64,000 bases of DNA, from NCBI GenBank assembly GCA_039545295.1, contig BCIK01000036.1:1-64000 (forward strand). The letters are read 5' to 3'. A model generated the notes under the pieces. It ran no database searches. It saw only the letters and a program-made list of their open reading frames with translations, and was not told the DNA's origin. This document shows, piece after piece, positions 33,440-45,199 of the stretch. This stretch comes from Udeniomyces pyricola (lineage: Eukaryota > Basidiomycota > Tremellomycetes > Cystofilobasidiales > Mrakiaceae). Every line of letters begins with the position of its first letter. Within the stretch, counting starts at the first letter, position 1. The translations under genes were made by a program, and so were the position numbers.

Positions 33440-36400
33440 TTAGACTCCCATCTCACTTGGCTCTTCCCATGCACCCACCTCGATTTTTTCCCCACTCCAA
33501 CACTGCACGACGAATCGACCCTGACTGTTTGGCGTATAGCAAGAGCAAACGACCCAGTACCTACCTTTGGAAAGCTGGGTCGTTGATGTCGTGACGCCAT
33601 AAGGAAGATCCGAATACGGGCCGGATGAAAGGAGAGGAGAGGGTAGCGCGTGGACACTAGATAGGGTATCGTGAGGGAAAACCGATATGTTGACCGGAAG
33701 GGGCCTCGGTGGGAGAGTTGAAGTTGAGGTGGAAGGGAGAGGCTGAAGGCGTAAGCTTGATGGATTCAAGAATACAGGTTGAGAAAGAGCATTAGCGAAA
33801 CAGACGAGGATAACGCTATAAGTCAAGTAAATATGCCATCCCACGCCTCAGACTATTACTATCAGAGAAAGACGCAGCCAGCCAACGTAGAAAGGGTAAT
33901 CCAGGAAGGAGGTACGTACAGCACTTCACACGTGGTAGCAACTTCGATCCTAAACCTTGGATTACTCCAGTACTCCCCGAACCCAGGACTTCCACCTCCA
34001 CCCACTCGTCTCCCGTCTTGATCTGTCCTCTTCTGACCTCTTCTTCCTTCTTCGCCTTCGTCGCCGCCTGAGACACCTGGCCAAACGCCTCGAAGCGAAC
34101 GATGATACATGCCCGCACCTTCGAGCGGAATTGGGCTGAGCGAAAGGGGAAGGGATGACTCAACCGACAGCGTGAAAGGGGATTCTTGACGTGGCGAAAA
34201 CGTTGATAAGATGACAGTGTAGTTGCCGGCTTTTTCCGGCAAGGGTCGGGTGTGAGTTTGAGATGTCAGTTTAAAAAGAAGACGAAAAGATGGTGAAGCC
34301 TTGATACGTTCCTCCTAAAGTTTTCCTAACCATCCCTCCTGTTTCGAACGGACGTTCCGGCTTCCTGGAACGTCGTTTGTCAGTCTGTACTCACGAGGCA
34401 ATTTTTCCCGACTTGCTACCGCGATTTTGCCCGTGTACAATCCTGAATCCGCAATTACATCACCTTGGACGAGCTCGAACACCCTTTCGCCCTTGCCCCA
34501 GACAAGCTTGACGTTGATTGGCCATGGGTGTAGGGTCTCGAAGAGAAGCTTGATGTTTCCAGTAGCGAGAGTACTGTGAGCGATCGAGGCGAGTGAATGA
34601 GTAGTGGTGGATGAAGGACGAAGTTGCAGGCGATACTGAGGGTTGGAAATGAAGGATGGGTGGTGGATGTTGCCTCCAGCAGATCGCCCGAGAAATTCGC
34701 CGTTAATCTGGAGATGCCCGCATACGCGTAAAAGATGGCAGAAGTTAAGCAACAAAAGATGGGAATACAGACCAAGCAGACAAAGACGATAGGCGCAATC
34801 TCAAAAGGGTTGTGAGTTAACGATATTATTTGAAGAAGAAACTGAGCACGGACAGAAGAGCTGTAAGGTAAAGGTGGTGGAACGTCCTCGATCCGCACAG
34901 GTGTGGCCGAAGAATATGCGCTCAGAGTGAAACGCGTTTCTGTTTTCGGTGGACCATCGCGGAAGAGGATTATGTTGAAGGACGATGTATGGGTTGTAGG
35001 GGTGATTTTGACCTATGAAGTGCAAATATATAGTGAGTTGGAGGGAAGGCAGACCTCAGATAAACATATGAAGGGAAGTCTGATTCCAGGCAAGACCTGA
35101 GCGAGGATGTTCAAAGGCGATATACGTACAAGTATATGGGGGCTGTCGTTGAATGTCTGTGAACCAGAAAACCAGAAATGTTGCAAGAATGCAAAGAATC
35201 GCAGCATGGTGAATTGTCAGTCTGATCTTCTGCTGCTGCCGCCGGCTTCATCCTGGATATCTGATCAGGACGAATTCTAATCAGGATAGAGGTGGATAGA
35301 GCTCGATGGAGCTGTCGCTTTCTGCTTGCCCCATTGAGCCTGCTTCACGCACCATTCCTTTCCCTTCGTCTCTCCCTCCACCACCACCTGCCCAATCCAT
35401 GACCCCAACGTCTGCCCTAGCTACACCCTGCTCAAATACCTGTAGGCTCATGAACTCTTTCGACTCAGGATGGATACAGCCTTGATTGACTTCGGATATA
35501 TGGCGCGAGAGAAGAAGCCAGATCGGAGAAGTAGACGATGTGTGAAGAAGAAATTGAGGATGGGTTGCTGGTTAGGATAAGGGGGGAAAGGGCAAAAGAG
35601 ACTAACGATCAACACTTTATCACAAGGAAGCTAGTCAGAATCAATCCCAAAAACTTACCAAGCGACCCAACCAATGAAGAAGAAGGGGCACCTGAAGAAG
35701 GAGACACATGCTGCCAAGAGCTATGTAAACGAGAGCAATTCGTACGCCAGAAGGCAATAAAGACTCTTATCAAGAACTTTTCATCTATTAAGGACAAGGA
35801 TGAATAGATGATGATGACAAGGAATGGGGATGGCGTACGAGTGAACAACGGCTGTATGCGGGAATATCGCTGGATCCCAATTGAGATAAAGTGAATCGAA
35901 TGCTGCGCAAACAACTTCCCAGGGAAGGGTGAAGACTCCTTGAGACAAGAGAGGTAAGACGCCGAGGTAAACATAGCAGGCATGCAACGAGAGGAAGAGA
36001 ATTGAAGTACGCTCTCACATACCATCTTCGCCTACGCCCTCAAGGGCTGATCTAAGCTCTTGAGTCCAACTTGATCTGTCCAATTCGCTTGCTTCCTCAT
36101 TTGGAGCTTCAACGACTCCAGAGTTGACAGATCCAGGTCGTGCCGAAGATGGTTCGGACGTTGACATACGACGGGTCCACGTGTTGACGATGGTGAGCGT
36201 TCGACACCCGCTCGTAGAGTCTTGGCTAAGATCTTGTTGAGAGGCAATAACGGCACTTCGTGCTAGAGTCAGATAGACTGGTAAAGTGCTCGAACAAAGA
36301 ATCATACGGAAGAACAGACGAACCCAGCACTGCATAATTATGACTTGCGATCAGGCCTGTTGCGACGGCGTCGGCAGGCGACAGCTTGCCAGTCCCAAGC

Positions 36401-38112
36401 GTAAGAAGGCACGAGCCTGAGCGCCAAGATGTTGATACGCACGTCAATTCAGCCGAGGATGAGAGGCAAAGTCGATTGTAACTGAGACTCACCAGATTGG
36501 AAAGATGTATGGAGTCGCGTCCAAGTTTTTTCACGCTTGAATTCGGGTCTGGCATGGGTAGACATAAGGCACGGTGTTTGATGTGGTCGTGAGTGCACCT
36601 ATCTAATCGCGTCAAGAAACGAAAAGTGTATATCCAATAAGAGGTTGCGCGCGACATTACGTACGACACTAAGCTGATTGTTTCCGGAATCCAACCAGTG
36701 AAGGCATACAAATCTATACTCGAGTTTCTGATGCAGAAATGAGTACCAGGAGATTGAGGACGTCAGTTGCAAGGTATTTGGAAGAACCAAGCCGGACTGC
36801 TATCTCGCGACATAAACAAAGGTAGTATACTAACGATCCAGGAAAGTCCCATCCACCGTTCACCTTGATCCACCCTTTTTCTAGAAGTCTCAGACCCCTC
36901 CCGAGCCCTTGGTCTGCATTTACTTCCCTATGATCATCACGAACGCGAACTCCGACGGGCCGACCGGATGGAAGACGAGGAAAAAAGCCGTCGATCGTCA
37001 CCCGTCTCCATGTCCCGTTGAAGAATAGGCGGAGAAGGTGTTGATTTGTCGAAGAAGAGATCGGGGTAGAAGGGAACACGTTGAGAGACTTTGGGTATAA
37101 GATAGGGGAGAGTAGATCCTGAAGTTGACAGAACCGATGCAGAACAAAGCGAAACACACGTTGAGGTTTCGCATCATACGGGAACAGATACTCGCTTGTG
37201 ATAGCTTCTCGGTTACCGCATCGAGAGTGGCCGCGTCACTCACTTTCTGACCACTTTGCCTGTCGTTCCAAGCCATGGCAGCTTGGACGCCTGCTACGAA
37301 GCTGCAATCTCTGACGGCGTCCTGTTCGAGCTCTTCTGGTCTTATGCCTGCGGTCCATATCGGAACCTCTGTCGGTAGGGATGTTTTGTCGTATGAAGAT
37401 GATGAGGGTAGCGATGATAGGTCAGGATATACCGCTTCAAGATACGCTGGGATCGGGGGCTGCTGAGGATCTCTGGTGGGGATTTTAGACCGGCCGTTAA
37501 TCATCAGACAACGATATTATATGAGGAGTCTAACGTTTTCTCTGGACAGCATTGCTTCTGAGCCGGATCTATACTTACGAATAGATTTGGCCGACCAAGT
37601 GACAAACAGGAGGAGGATCGGTCCAAATAGGAAAGCAGAGTGGGCCTGTAGGCGAGGCGACTGAAGACGAGGCTTCGAGGATGCGTGCTTGTGCATCTGC
37701 CGGGGTCCACGACAAGTTCGTCAGTTAGAAGCATACATGCCCCGGGCAGGCAGTCGTTATCAGCAATGCTTCCTTGTTAACTGAGTAAGTTTGACATACT
37801 CGTGTTGCATCGGCCTCTCCCAACTTCGGCTCTGACAATTCCCCCTTGACCTTCTTTCCTCTTCATCTCCTTCTTAACCTCCCCCGCCAGCCTCAAAACT
37901 TCGGCCCACTCCCCTTTGATTTGCTTCTTTTCACCACCAGCCTCAGGAGCCTGTCTGACGAGAAGAGAATAGATCTCGGCGGCTTGGAGATAGAGTGGAA
38001 AGGCGAGAGCGAGTGATGGTGTGGAGGTGTTGATGTGAGCGTTGGCATTGTGAGTGAGATTACGGGCAAGGGTGAGGTTGGATGCATAATTTCGGGGGAC
38101 AGAAGTGTTCAT
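33440..38112 (-). CDS. RIM13: Calpain-like cysteine protease RIM13/PalB, about 17 exons
   Basis: The protease of the alkaline-pH (Rim/Pal) pathway. At ESCRT-III it processes the Rim101/PacC factor. Exons with matching phases: 38112-37800, 37696-37579, 37472-37244, 37118-36835, 36727-36665, 36548-36493, 36416-36324, 36262-36023, 35938-35839, 35720-35659, 35480-35353, 35156-35130, 35012-34854, 34707-34395; the remaining exons down to 33440 are read but their joins are open. An N-terminal MIT domain (ARNLTHNANAHINTSTPSLA) is followed by the catalytic Cys in VRDCSFVAGVQAAM, NGTWRRVTIDGFFP, LYAFTGWIPE, the catalytic His in GLIASHNYAVL and the Asn in TIVNTW. Two beta-rich calpain-D3-like domains follow (AGGNIHHPSFISNPQYRL, then AGNYTVILSTFSP), and the end is GRYWVVCSC...GAWEEP. 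The usual NPW is NTW here and HAY is HNY, but the triad is complete. Confidence 0.88.
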
Positions 38113-38795
38113 GGAAGTGGACTAGGATGTCTAGTCGAGTAGTGATAGTAGTTCGTAGCAAAGTCAGCCGGGCTTGAGGATGACGGATAGATCGGCGACG
38201 TGGGCGTTGGGCGCTGGGGCGCTGGGGGTTCTGTAGAACCGGTAAAGCTCAACCGCAGACGCGCAGACAACCGCCGGTGCGCATGCGCAGGAGCTAGGAG
38301 CGCAGGAGGCCGCCGTCACGACTATCACTGGATGTAGGATTACGTTACTGTAGCATGGTGATTAACCCTTTCTACATACGTATACAACCTGTCGGCTTCC
38401 CCATACCACTGAAGAATATTCTTGGCCACGCGTCCTGATCAAGTCGATGATAGCGGTACCGGTTTGCTTCAGGATGACCCAATCTTTCCAAAAACTAATC
38501 TGGTTTTCCCTGACGTTGCTTCGATTCGATCCATGCGCATTGCTGGACAGTACGTACAAATCTGCATTTAGCATATGCGATCGGTCGGGACCGATACTCG
38601 CAATAAGCCAAAGACGAATCTGAATACATGTGCAGTTCAATACGTGCAATCGCTGCGAATCCGTCCTGCGGACCATATTTTCGCTAGTATAGTCAACGGA
38701 GGTTCATAGTTATTAGAGATTGTTCTCGATATGCCAAAGCCAATCGTATCTCGTATGTAAGACCGCGTAATACAATCGAATTGAGGCTGACGTTC
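38113..38795. promoter_or_regulatory. Spacer: 3' side of RAD14 and promoter of RIM13
   Basis: Both neighbours are on the - strand, so this segment holds the RIM13 promoter and the RAD14 3' end. 38190-38330 is GC-rich (GCGCTGGGGCGCTGGGGG and CGCAGACGCGCAGAC). No classical Rim101 site (GCCAAG) was noticed. One open frame (38362-38676, -) has no known motif and no supportive context. No gene was recognised. Confidence 0.4.
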
Positions 38796-40541
38796 TCAAA
38801 TCACCTCCACCTCAACTTCAAATCCACAACCTTCGCACCGCTTGACGCCGGCGTCGGCATCCATGAGGAATGAATGGGTGTGTTCCGCATCAAGTCGGGT
38901 CTGATACGGGTTATTTTTCGTTCGGGATCTCAGTCTGGAAGGTGTGAATCAGAAGAAAACACGGAAGCAGTGAAAGTAATATAGATTAAATGAGTAAAAT
39001 CGGCAGGTCAGCCAAACTGCGAGCGAGGAATTCGGATGACCACCTAACATCAAGTTTCTCTTCCCGTGCGTCCGTTTTCCTTGTCCCAAACTCACTCTCT
39101 CAGTCCCTTTTGGAACTTTTTATCTCGTCTCTCCCTCTTCTCCGTCTCTCGCCTCTCGAACTCCTGATCCAGCCCTTCCTCGCCATCCCATTTTGCAAAG
39201 GCGTAAGCCTCGACCTGTAGACGGAGGAAGAGCATCATGTTGGAGAAGGTGCCGCCATGAGGATTCGGGCGTAGCATATGAGGAAGGATTGATACATCTC
39301 GAAGTTCGTCTTGGTTCAAAAGAGGAGAAGAAGAATCGTGCATAGGATTGAAGTCAGTGAAACTTCAGTTTTTCGAAAGATAGGGTGAGGGATCGGTTTA
39401 AATGTCAAGATGCCTCGAGCACCACGACCATTCAGACCACCCTCCAATTCCACCGTTGCCTGGCGACGAAGCGGAAATGAGAGCGTCAAAATGATAGGTC
39501 ATAAGAAGACATACCGTCTGTCAGAAGATAATCCTCCCTACACTCTGTCTTTGTGAGAAGCGAATACTTTTCCGGATACCGCTTCTTACACTTGACGCAA
39601 ACCAAGACGCCAAAGACTTCGTCCATCTTGTGCTCTATCTCGACTGTGTTGCAATGGGGACATCGAGGTCCGGCAATAGGGTCGATAGCTTAGGAGGGTG
39701 AAGCGAGAAAGGGCCGAAGAAGGAGGGAGAAGAACAAGAGTATCTGTTGAGTCGGTCCTTCGATCCACTTCGTAAAGACTGCTCGTTGTGTCACACAGTT
39801 GAATCATGCAAGTAGGATATCGATAAAACGTGGTCGAGATGAGCGAGAACGGACCAGGTTCGATATAACTGTTTGCCTTCATACGTTCCTCCCTCCGTTT
39901 CTTGGCAATAGCTTCAGCAACAGATCCTGCCTCGTCGTCTTCCATGAGGAACCCGCCACGAGAATTGACCATCTGTCATCAGCACAGATAATTCGGATGT
40001 TAGCCGAGAGAAAAGAGCAGATATGTATCAGTCAAACAAAGTCATGCATGTGGAGGTCAGTGAGCATCGCCAGAGTCGCCGATGACTTGGCCATGAGAAA
40101 AATGTTGGATGAGTAGTGAGCACCTTTGACAAATCATATTCGAAGTAATTGCCCTGATTGATTTGCCGGTCAGAGAACGAAGATTGGAAGTAAGCCTACA
40201 CGAAAGTCGCTGTTTGTTTCCCTTGTCTTATCATGATTCTCTTCGTCCAATTCCCACACCTTCACTCACCCGCCCATAGCTCGGGAACTTGATTGTTTAC
40301 TCACAAGTCTCGAATCTCTCTTGAGCGGTGGCGGAACCTCTCCTTCTTTGAGTACTGTGTTGGTAGCATTCCTCGAGCTCTCTGGCTGGAGGGGCGCGCC
40401 GGGTTTCGCTTTCGTTGGAGACTGGGCGCGATTCCGTTCCTTTGCAAGCGCGGCGGTCCGGATGGCTTGTTTGGCTTTTAGGCGGTTGAGAGTTGCAATC
40501 CGATTGACTTCCGCCTGGGAAGACGATGAGGAGGAAGCCAT
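38796..40541 (-). CDS. RAD14: Nucleotide excision repair protein XPA / RAD14, 7 exons
   Basis: The damage-verification scaffold of nucleotide excision repair, which binds kinked DNA and recruits RPA and ERCC1-XPF (Rad1-Rad10). Starts at ATG 40541 with a basic helix ([16 protein letters not shown]). Exon 1 ends at 40270. A 22-nt exon (GGETNSDFR junction) leads to [18 protein letters not shown], the invariant XPA box. Next come [11 protein letters not shown], the C4 zinc finger CPHC...CVKC within [16 protein letters not shown] and [20 protein letters not shown], then CREDYLLTD and the DNA-binding domain ([34 protein letters not shown]). A basic helix and a tail ending [13 protein letters not shown] follow. 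All expected parts are present. It is divergent from RIT1 with 182 bases between the start codons. Confidence 0.94.
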
Positions 40542-40723
40542 GAGGATGAAGGATGATGGGCTCTATCAGGTGGGAGTTGAAGGCTCGGAGGAAGGGCCGT
40601 AAGTCATACATGATCGTCATGATCAGAGTCCTGACGCGTGACGTACGCGGACTGCTACGATTGAATGTCATGCACGATCGAACGCTTCTCCCATAGATAT
40701 CATGGATTCGTACTCCGCCGCTC
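40542..40723. promoter_or_regulatory. Compact bidirectional promoter RAD14 / RIT1
   Basis: Only 182 bases separate the divergent start codons of RAD14 and RIT1, so both promoters and leaders must share this DNA. It contains TCATACATGATCGTCATGA at about 40606-40624 and CCTGACGCGTGACGTACGCG at about 40631-40650, with two TGACG half-sites spaced by a few bases, similar to ATF/CREB binding sites. An out-of-frame ATG at 40702 lies 22 bases before the RIT1 start. No TATA box is seen. Confidence 0.5.
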
Positions 40724-43197
40724 ATGACCCGTCTCTTTCGCTCCCAATCGCAATCAGATTCCTGCACGGACTCGGATACCCTTTCTGATGACAGGCTGGA
40801 CTCTATAGAGCATGCTTCCTCTTCATCTAAAGACGACAGCCTTCCCGAGAATACCGCCCACTTCCATCATGACGACGACGACAACGACGACGACGAACCC
40901 CTCGTCCCCACATTTGCATCCCTCTCGGCTTCGACCCGACGGACCGCCAATGACCTTGCAGCTCGACTCTGGAGCATTGACGAAGATGTTTCATTCGTGC
41001 GAGCGGTCAAAGAGGCTAACAAGCAGCTCCCTGTTGTCGGTCAGTACCAACGACGAGAACGAAGCACGTTACGTCCGTCAGTACTGGTCCGAGGGAGACA
41101 CACGACACTTATCACGTTCCCTTCCTCCCCTCCCTTTTTGCTGACAAACGTTCCCATGCAAATGTCAATCCACTCACGCCGTCGTCCACAGCCAATCTGA
41201 GATGTGGTGCGTGGTATGTACCACCGGATATCGCAGAGCCCGACGTGTCTGCATATTTCAAGTCGACAGACGGCCATCAAGGTATATTGTCTCGAGGTTG
41301 AATTTTGTCCCTCGTCTTGTTCTGGTCGCTACTCCAGCGTCTTGATGCTGATCGTACCATGCCACCATATGCCGATGGTGCCATCCAGTATCTGCAACCA
41401 AATGGCTCATGTCCCGTCTTTCCTGTACCACTCCCTTGGCACGATTTACCATCGTCTGTCTACACAGGTCAATGGGATTTCAACCTTCGCCGATCGAACC
41501 TACACCTCATTCCGTTAATCAAAGAGAAGAGAGGTATCATCCTGGTAGACTCTACGCGCAGAGGCAAAGTATGATAAATATCTTTAAATGGTGCCTGGAG
41601 CCATTCTCGAACTTTAGAAAGTGAATTCTGATCATGTTCATCAACGACGATTTTCAAATATGTTGTACTCTACTCTATCCAGAGATATCCTGATGCCCTC
41701 GCCAAGACCATCCCTCTTTGGTGCGCCACGATCAATCGTGCCCTGGTTCTCCGTGCTCAACGTCAAGCCTCTTCCTCCACTTCCACTCCTTTGACCAGCC
41801 CAGAGTCTCTGAGCTTCACCTCCCATCGTCAGTCAGCGAGCCAAAGGGATGAACAAGAGGATTTGTGGGCGCCAAAGATTTGGGTCTCAAGTAGAAGTGT
41901 CAGCGATCAGGAGCGGGCCAAGATGGAAGAGAGGCTCGATGGATGGGCAGAGAAGCTCCTGGTGAGTTGGTCAGATCTAGCGAGGAGAAGGGCTGAAAAG
42001 CGTATGATTCTTGAGATCACTGACAGATCACAGACCACCTTGGCGATTGTATTTAGCTGACATGTCGATGTTTCTACCCATACCTTTCCTTCGTTTTGCA
42101 GGCATCTTCTCTAGCCTTACCCGCTCTCGATCTCCCCCTCCGTCCTATCTTCCTTCACCGCCCATCGACTTTCGTATCTCCCCCGACATATCCCGACTCT
42201 ACCGCTCTCAATTTCCTCCCTATCATCTGCCTCTGCGCATCCCAGTACATTACTACCGGAACAGATCGTCGGCGTCCTGGTGGATGGGAATACGTTCAGG
42301 GGGCAGGGGATGACCATGAGCTTTGGGCTGTGGCTGGTGGGGGATGGGGAAGTGCAGAGTTTTGGATGTGGAAAGAAGAATTGATGGGGTTGAAAGGGGG
42401 CAGAGGAGAGGAAGTCATCGAGGCGATAGAGAGACTAGCGAAAGAGGAGAGGATGGGTCAGGCGTTCCAATCCCTGCCTCCAGCGAAGACTAGCCCGTTG
42501 GGAAACTCTACAGAGACGAACGGAGATCAACCTTCCTATCATGCACCACCCTTGACACTTTGTGATCCACCGACTCTCATACATCCGACCTCACTCTTCC
42601 ACCTGACTACCCTTTCGCACCTTCCTCCCATGTCTACATTTCCCACCCTCACCCTCCATCGCACCCTTCCTATCACTGCTTCTTCATCACCTTTTCATCT
42701 CGCTCTTGCCTACAACCCAGCAAAAGGTGGCATCACCCCGTGTATCGCGCCAGCGTTAGCATTCCTTACGCCCTTCCTAAGGAGTGGTGAGAAAATCGTG
42801 ATCGCTTGTGACGATGGTCAAGATGCGAGCGTTGGGATCGGGTTAGTTGTATTACAGGAGGCGTTTGGTGAGGACGGAAGGAATAGGTTGTGTGGGGGCG
42901 AAGGAGGTGGATGCGAGACCAGTCCACGTAATGCAGAGGAAACGGATACTGCCGGTAAAGGTAAGCTTCTGGCCCACTTGGATGTCAAGTAAAGTGTGCA
43001 TACCTTGGTTGAAGTGAGCTTTGATTGATCGCGCTCCTTGTATTTTTGCAGCGACCAAATTTACGATACACCGTCGGTTGCACTGGATCCAAAATGCTCG
43101 CCCAAATGCGAATCCATCGAGAGCGACGCTAAAGAGGGTCAACACGTACTGTATGAGCGGGAGGTATACCCAGAGTGGAGGCGAAAGCAAATCATGA
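40724..43197 (+). CDS. RIT1: Initiator tRNA 2'-O-ribosyl phosphate transferase RIT1, 6 exons
   Basis: Adds a 2'-O-ribosyl phosphate at position 64 of initiator tRNA-Met, which keeps it out of elongation in fungi and plants. Exons: 40724-41039, 41192-41281, 41468-41568, 41683-41961, 42102-42960, 43052-43197 (596 aa, phases consistent). Family motifs are ANLRCGAWYVPP, STDGHQGQWDFNLRRSNLHL, IILVDSTRRGKRYPDALAKT and LWCATINRAL in the N-terminal part. The C-terminal phosphatase-like part has FLPIICLCASQY, GGWEYVQGAGDDHELW, IVIACDDGQDASVGIGL and TIHRRLHWIQNARPNANPSR. The first 90 residues are acidic and low in complexity, with an Asp run, and precede the conserved core. The start at 40724 is the first in-frame ATG after the short shared promoter. 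Confidence 0.95.
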
Positions 43198-43632
43198 GAA
43201 ACGAGATTGATGTATGTTCATGTGAACGTATGTCCAGCTGTGCCCAGTACGCGAATGCTTTGTGCGACCAACGGTATTTTACCTCGTCAGTAGAGCCAAT
43301 GAGCAGCTGATCAGAGACGTGCTGCATCGATCTTGAGTAAATCAGTTACTTCCATGTAGTCAAGTGAGCCAGAGGGGCATGAGCAGAGTGTAAGTTGTAA
43401 GGTAAAGGCGAATCAGCGGATCAGGGCCTTGGTCGGCAAGAGACGATGGTGGAAGATGAGCCGATCACGTCTATCGCCGTAGATACGTCAATGCCCTATG
43501 GTGTCTATAACCCTGAAAGAAATCAGAAGTATGGAACATGCCTAGTTAGACATCCAGAAGATCGCCAAACCAAACAGCCGGGCATAGCCTAGCGCACGCG
43601 ATCTCCGACGTTTCAACAAAGGCATTCATCTT
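43198..43632. other. Convergent intergenic region, no gene seen
   Basis: This segment lies between the stops of RIT1 (+) and the mL40 gene (-) and should contain both 3' ends. No reading frame with coding character or RNA gene was recognised. Confidence 0.5.
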
Positions 43633-44528
43633 TCAAGCCTTCCTGTCGACCTCAGGGATGTACTCCCAGTCGTAATCCCACCCTTCCTTCGAGGGCGAAT
43701 CCGTCGGCAACATCATCTCTCTCGGGAACAGACCCGCCGTCTTGTTCCTCCCTTGCGCAACAGGCTCCATCAAGCCTTTGACACCAACTGGCCTATCCTT
43801 GCTCGCCAGATCATAGAGGGTCTTGGAGCCCAACCTCAGTTCCTCGCACGCCGCAAAGATAGTGTCGAGTTTGTATTGAAGGGAGCGTTTACGGGCGTTG
43901 TGGGCCAGTTGACTGTGAAGATGATGGGCTCGCGTGATAGTCTCATGAGCTTCTGGGGAGGGAATAGCGAGGGAGAGCTTCTCAAGACGGTCGGGACGGG
44001 GTGGGCACCAAGGATCGGAGGAGCGTTTGGGTTGTGTCGCAGGGTAGAGCTCCTGTGAGGGGAAAGTACGAGACAAGATGAGGGATCAATGACGAGCCAT
44101 GTAGCAGGCAGGTCGGGTTGGTGTTGGTGTTGGTGTTGAGCGAGTATAGCGAGCCAGGCGCAGGAAAAGAGAGCCAGTGCAAGTGAAAGGGGAAACCAAG
44201 TCACGCCGGTCAGTTGCCAAGCTCGTGTCCTGCCATGGTTTCTTGTCTCGAATTTCAATCTCTCGGAGAGAGGAAAAGGATACGGATGACGAGCGAGAAG
44301 GATTGGATAAGAAGAAGATGAGAGACAACGAACCCTTCGGATGGCCTCGGTCTGATTGTCTCCAGGGAGGTCGCTGGGAGGACCCGAACCCGTCTTCTGC
44401 TTGGGAGCGGGGGCGGGAGCTTTGTCCTTGGATTTGGATTTGGCTCGAGTGAGGGTTGGAAGAGGGCTGGTTGGGCGAGAGAGAGCGCGACGGAGAGTGA
44501 TGACTGAGGCGGAGGGGAAGAGGGACAT
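43633..44528 (-). CDS. MRPL28: Mitochondrial large ribosomal subunit protein mL40 (MRPL28)
   Basis: Component of the mitochondrial 54S ribosomal subunit. Two exons, 44528-44334 and 44052-43633, join in phase 0 to give 204 aa. The N-terminus (SVITLRRALSRP, followed by a basic Lys-rich stretch) looks like a mitochondrial targeting sequence. The conserved C-terminal half starts at ELYPATQPKRSSDPW, has a coiled helix (LHSQLAHNARKRSLQYKLD) and ends with the family signature NKTAGLFPREMMLPTDSP and GWDYDWEY. Length is normal for fungal mL40. The intron of 281 nt is longer than most in this window. Confidence 0.88.
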
Positions 44529-45199
44529 GATGATGGTGTGTGTGGGTGTGTGTGTGTGTATGTGTGGATGGATGGACGGGACTGCCAGTTGAGAAAGAGA
44601 GGAAGGCGTGCAGGTGGGGTGGTCGGGCGTTTAGTATAAGTGGAGCAACTCATGAGCTGCAGCAGACGACGATCCAGTAACTGCATCCATCCAGTCGAGG
44701 GGAGCTATTACGAGCTACGTGGGCCGGAGGGGCGCGTCGACGACCGACTTAGCTGTTTAGCTGTGGCACAGGTAAATTAAAATGAAATTCATCAAGGATT
44801 TATCATACATGCGCGTACGCATACATGCCCGCGCATGACAACGCGGTATATATACGTACGTCCTCGCTCAGCTAGAGTCAGCTATACTAGCTAGGTATAA
44901 TATCTCAGGATTATAGCGAACCAAAAGGGCATGCGGTAGTAAGTATGCATGATGATCAGCTACACGTCGTATATGACGCACTATGGATTATATAATCTTT
45001 AACGTCGCGCGCTCGTCGTCATCACGACGGCACGCGTCGACGTAGGCGCTGCCGCTTGCAGCAGGGCAATCACAGGCGTGCCTGACTTTGTGAAGAGTGA
45101 CATGTTGAACGAACTCCTCATTTCAACATCAACATCCACAACTCATCTACTGGTCGCTCCATCCCGTTTCCCTTCCAGTGCCACCGCCAGTCTTCTAGC
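44529..45199. promoter_or_regulatory. Divergent promoter region mL40 / coiled-coil protein
   Basis: A 670-bp spacer between divergent starts. It begins with a GT-rich microsatellite (TGTGTGTGGGTGTGTGTGTG at about 44537), then an AT-rich centre (44760-45000) with many small palindromes such as TACGTA and CTAGCTAG, a CG-rich block (45003-45050: TCGCGCGCTCGTCG, CACGCGTCGACG), and a CA/CT-rich leader. No gene was recognised. Confidence 0.4.

Noticed and set aside
35538..35807. 89-codon + strand open frame, highly charged
   Set aside because: It is antisense to RIM13 exon 10 (35720-35659), whose phases agree with the flanking exons. No known motif.
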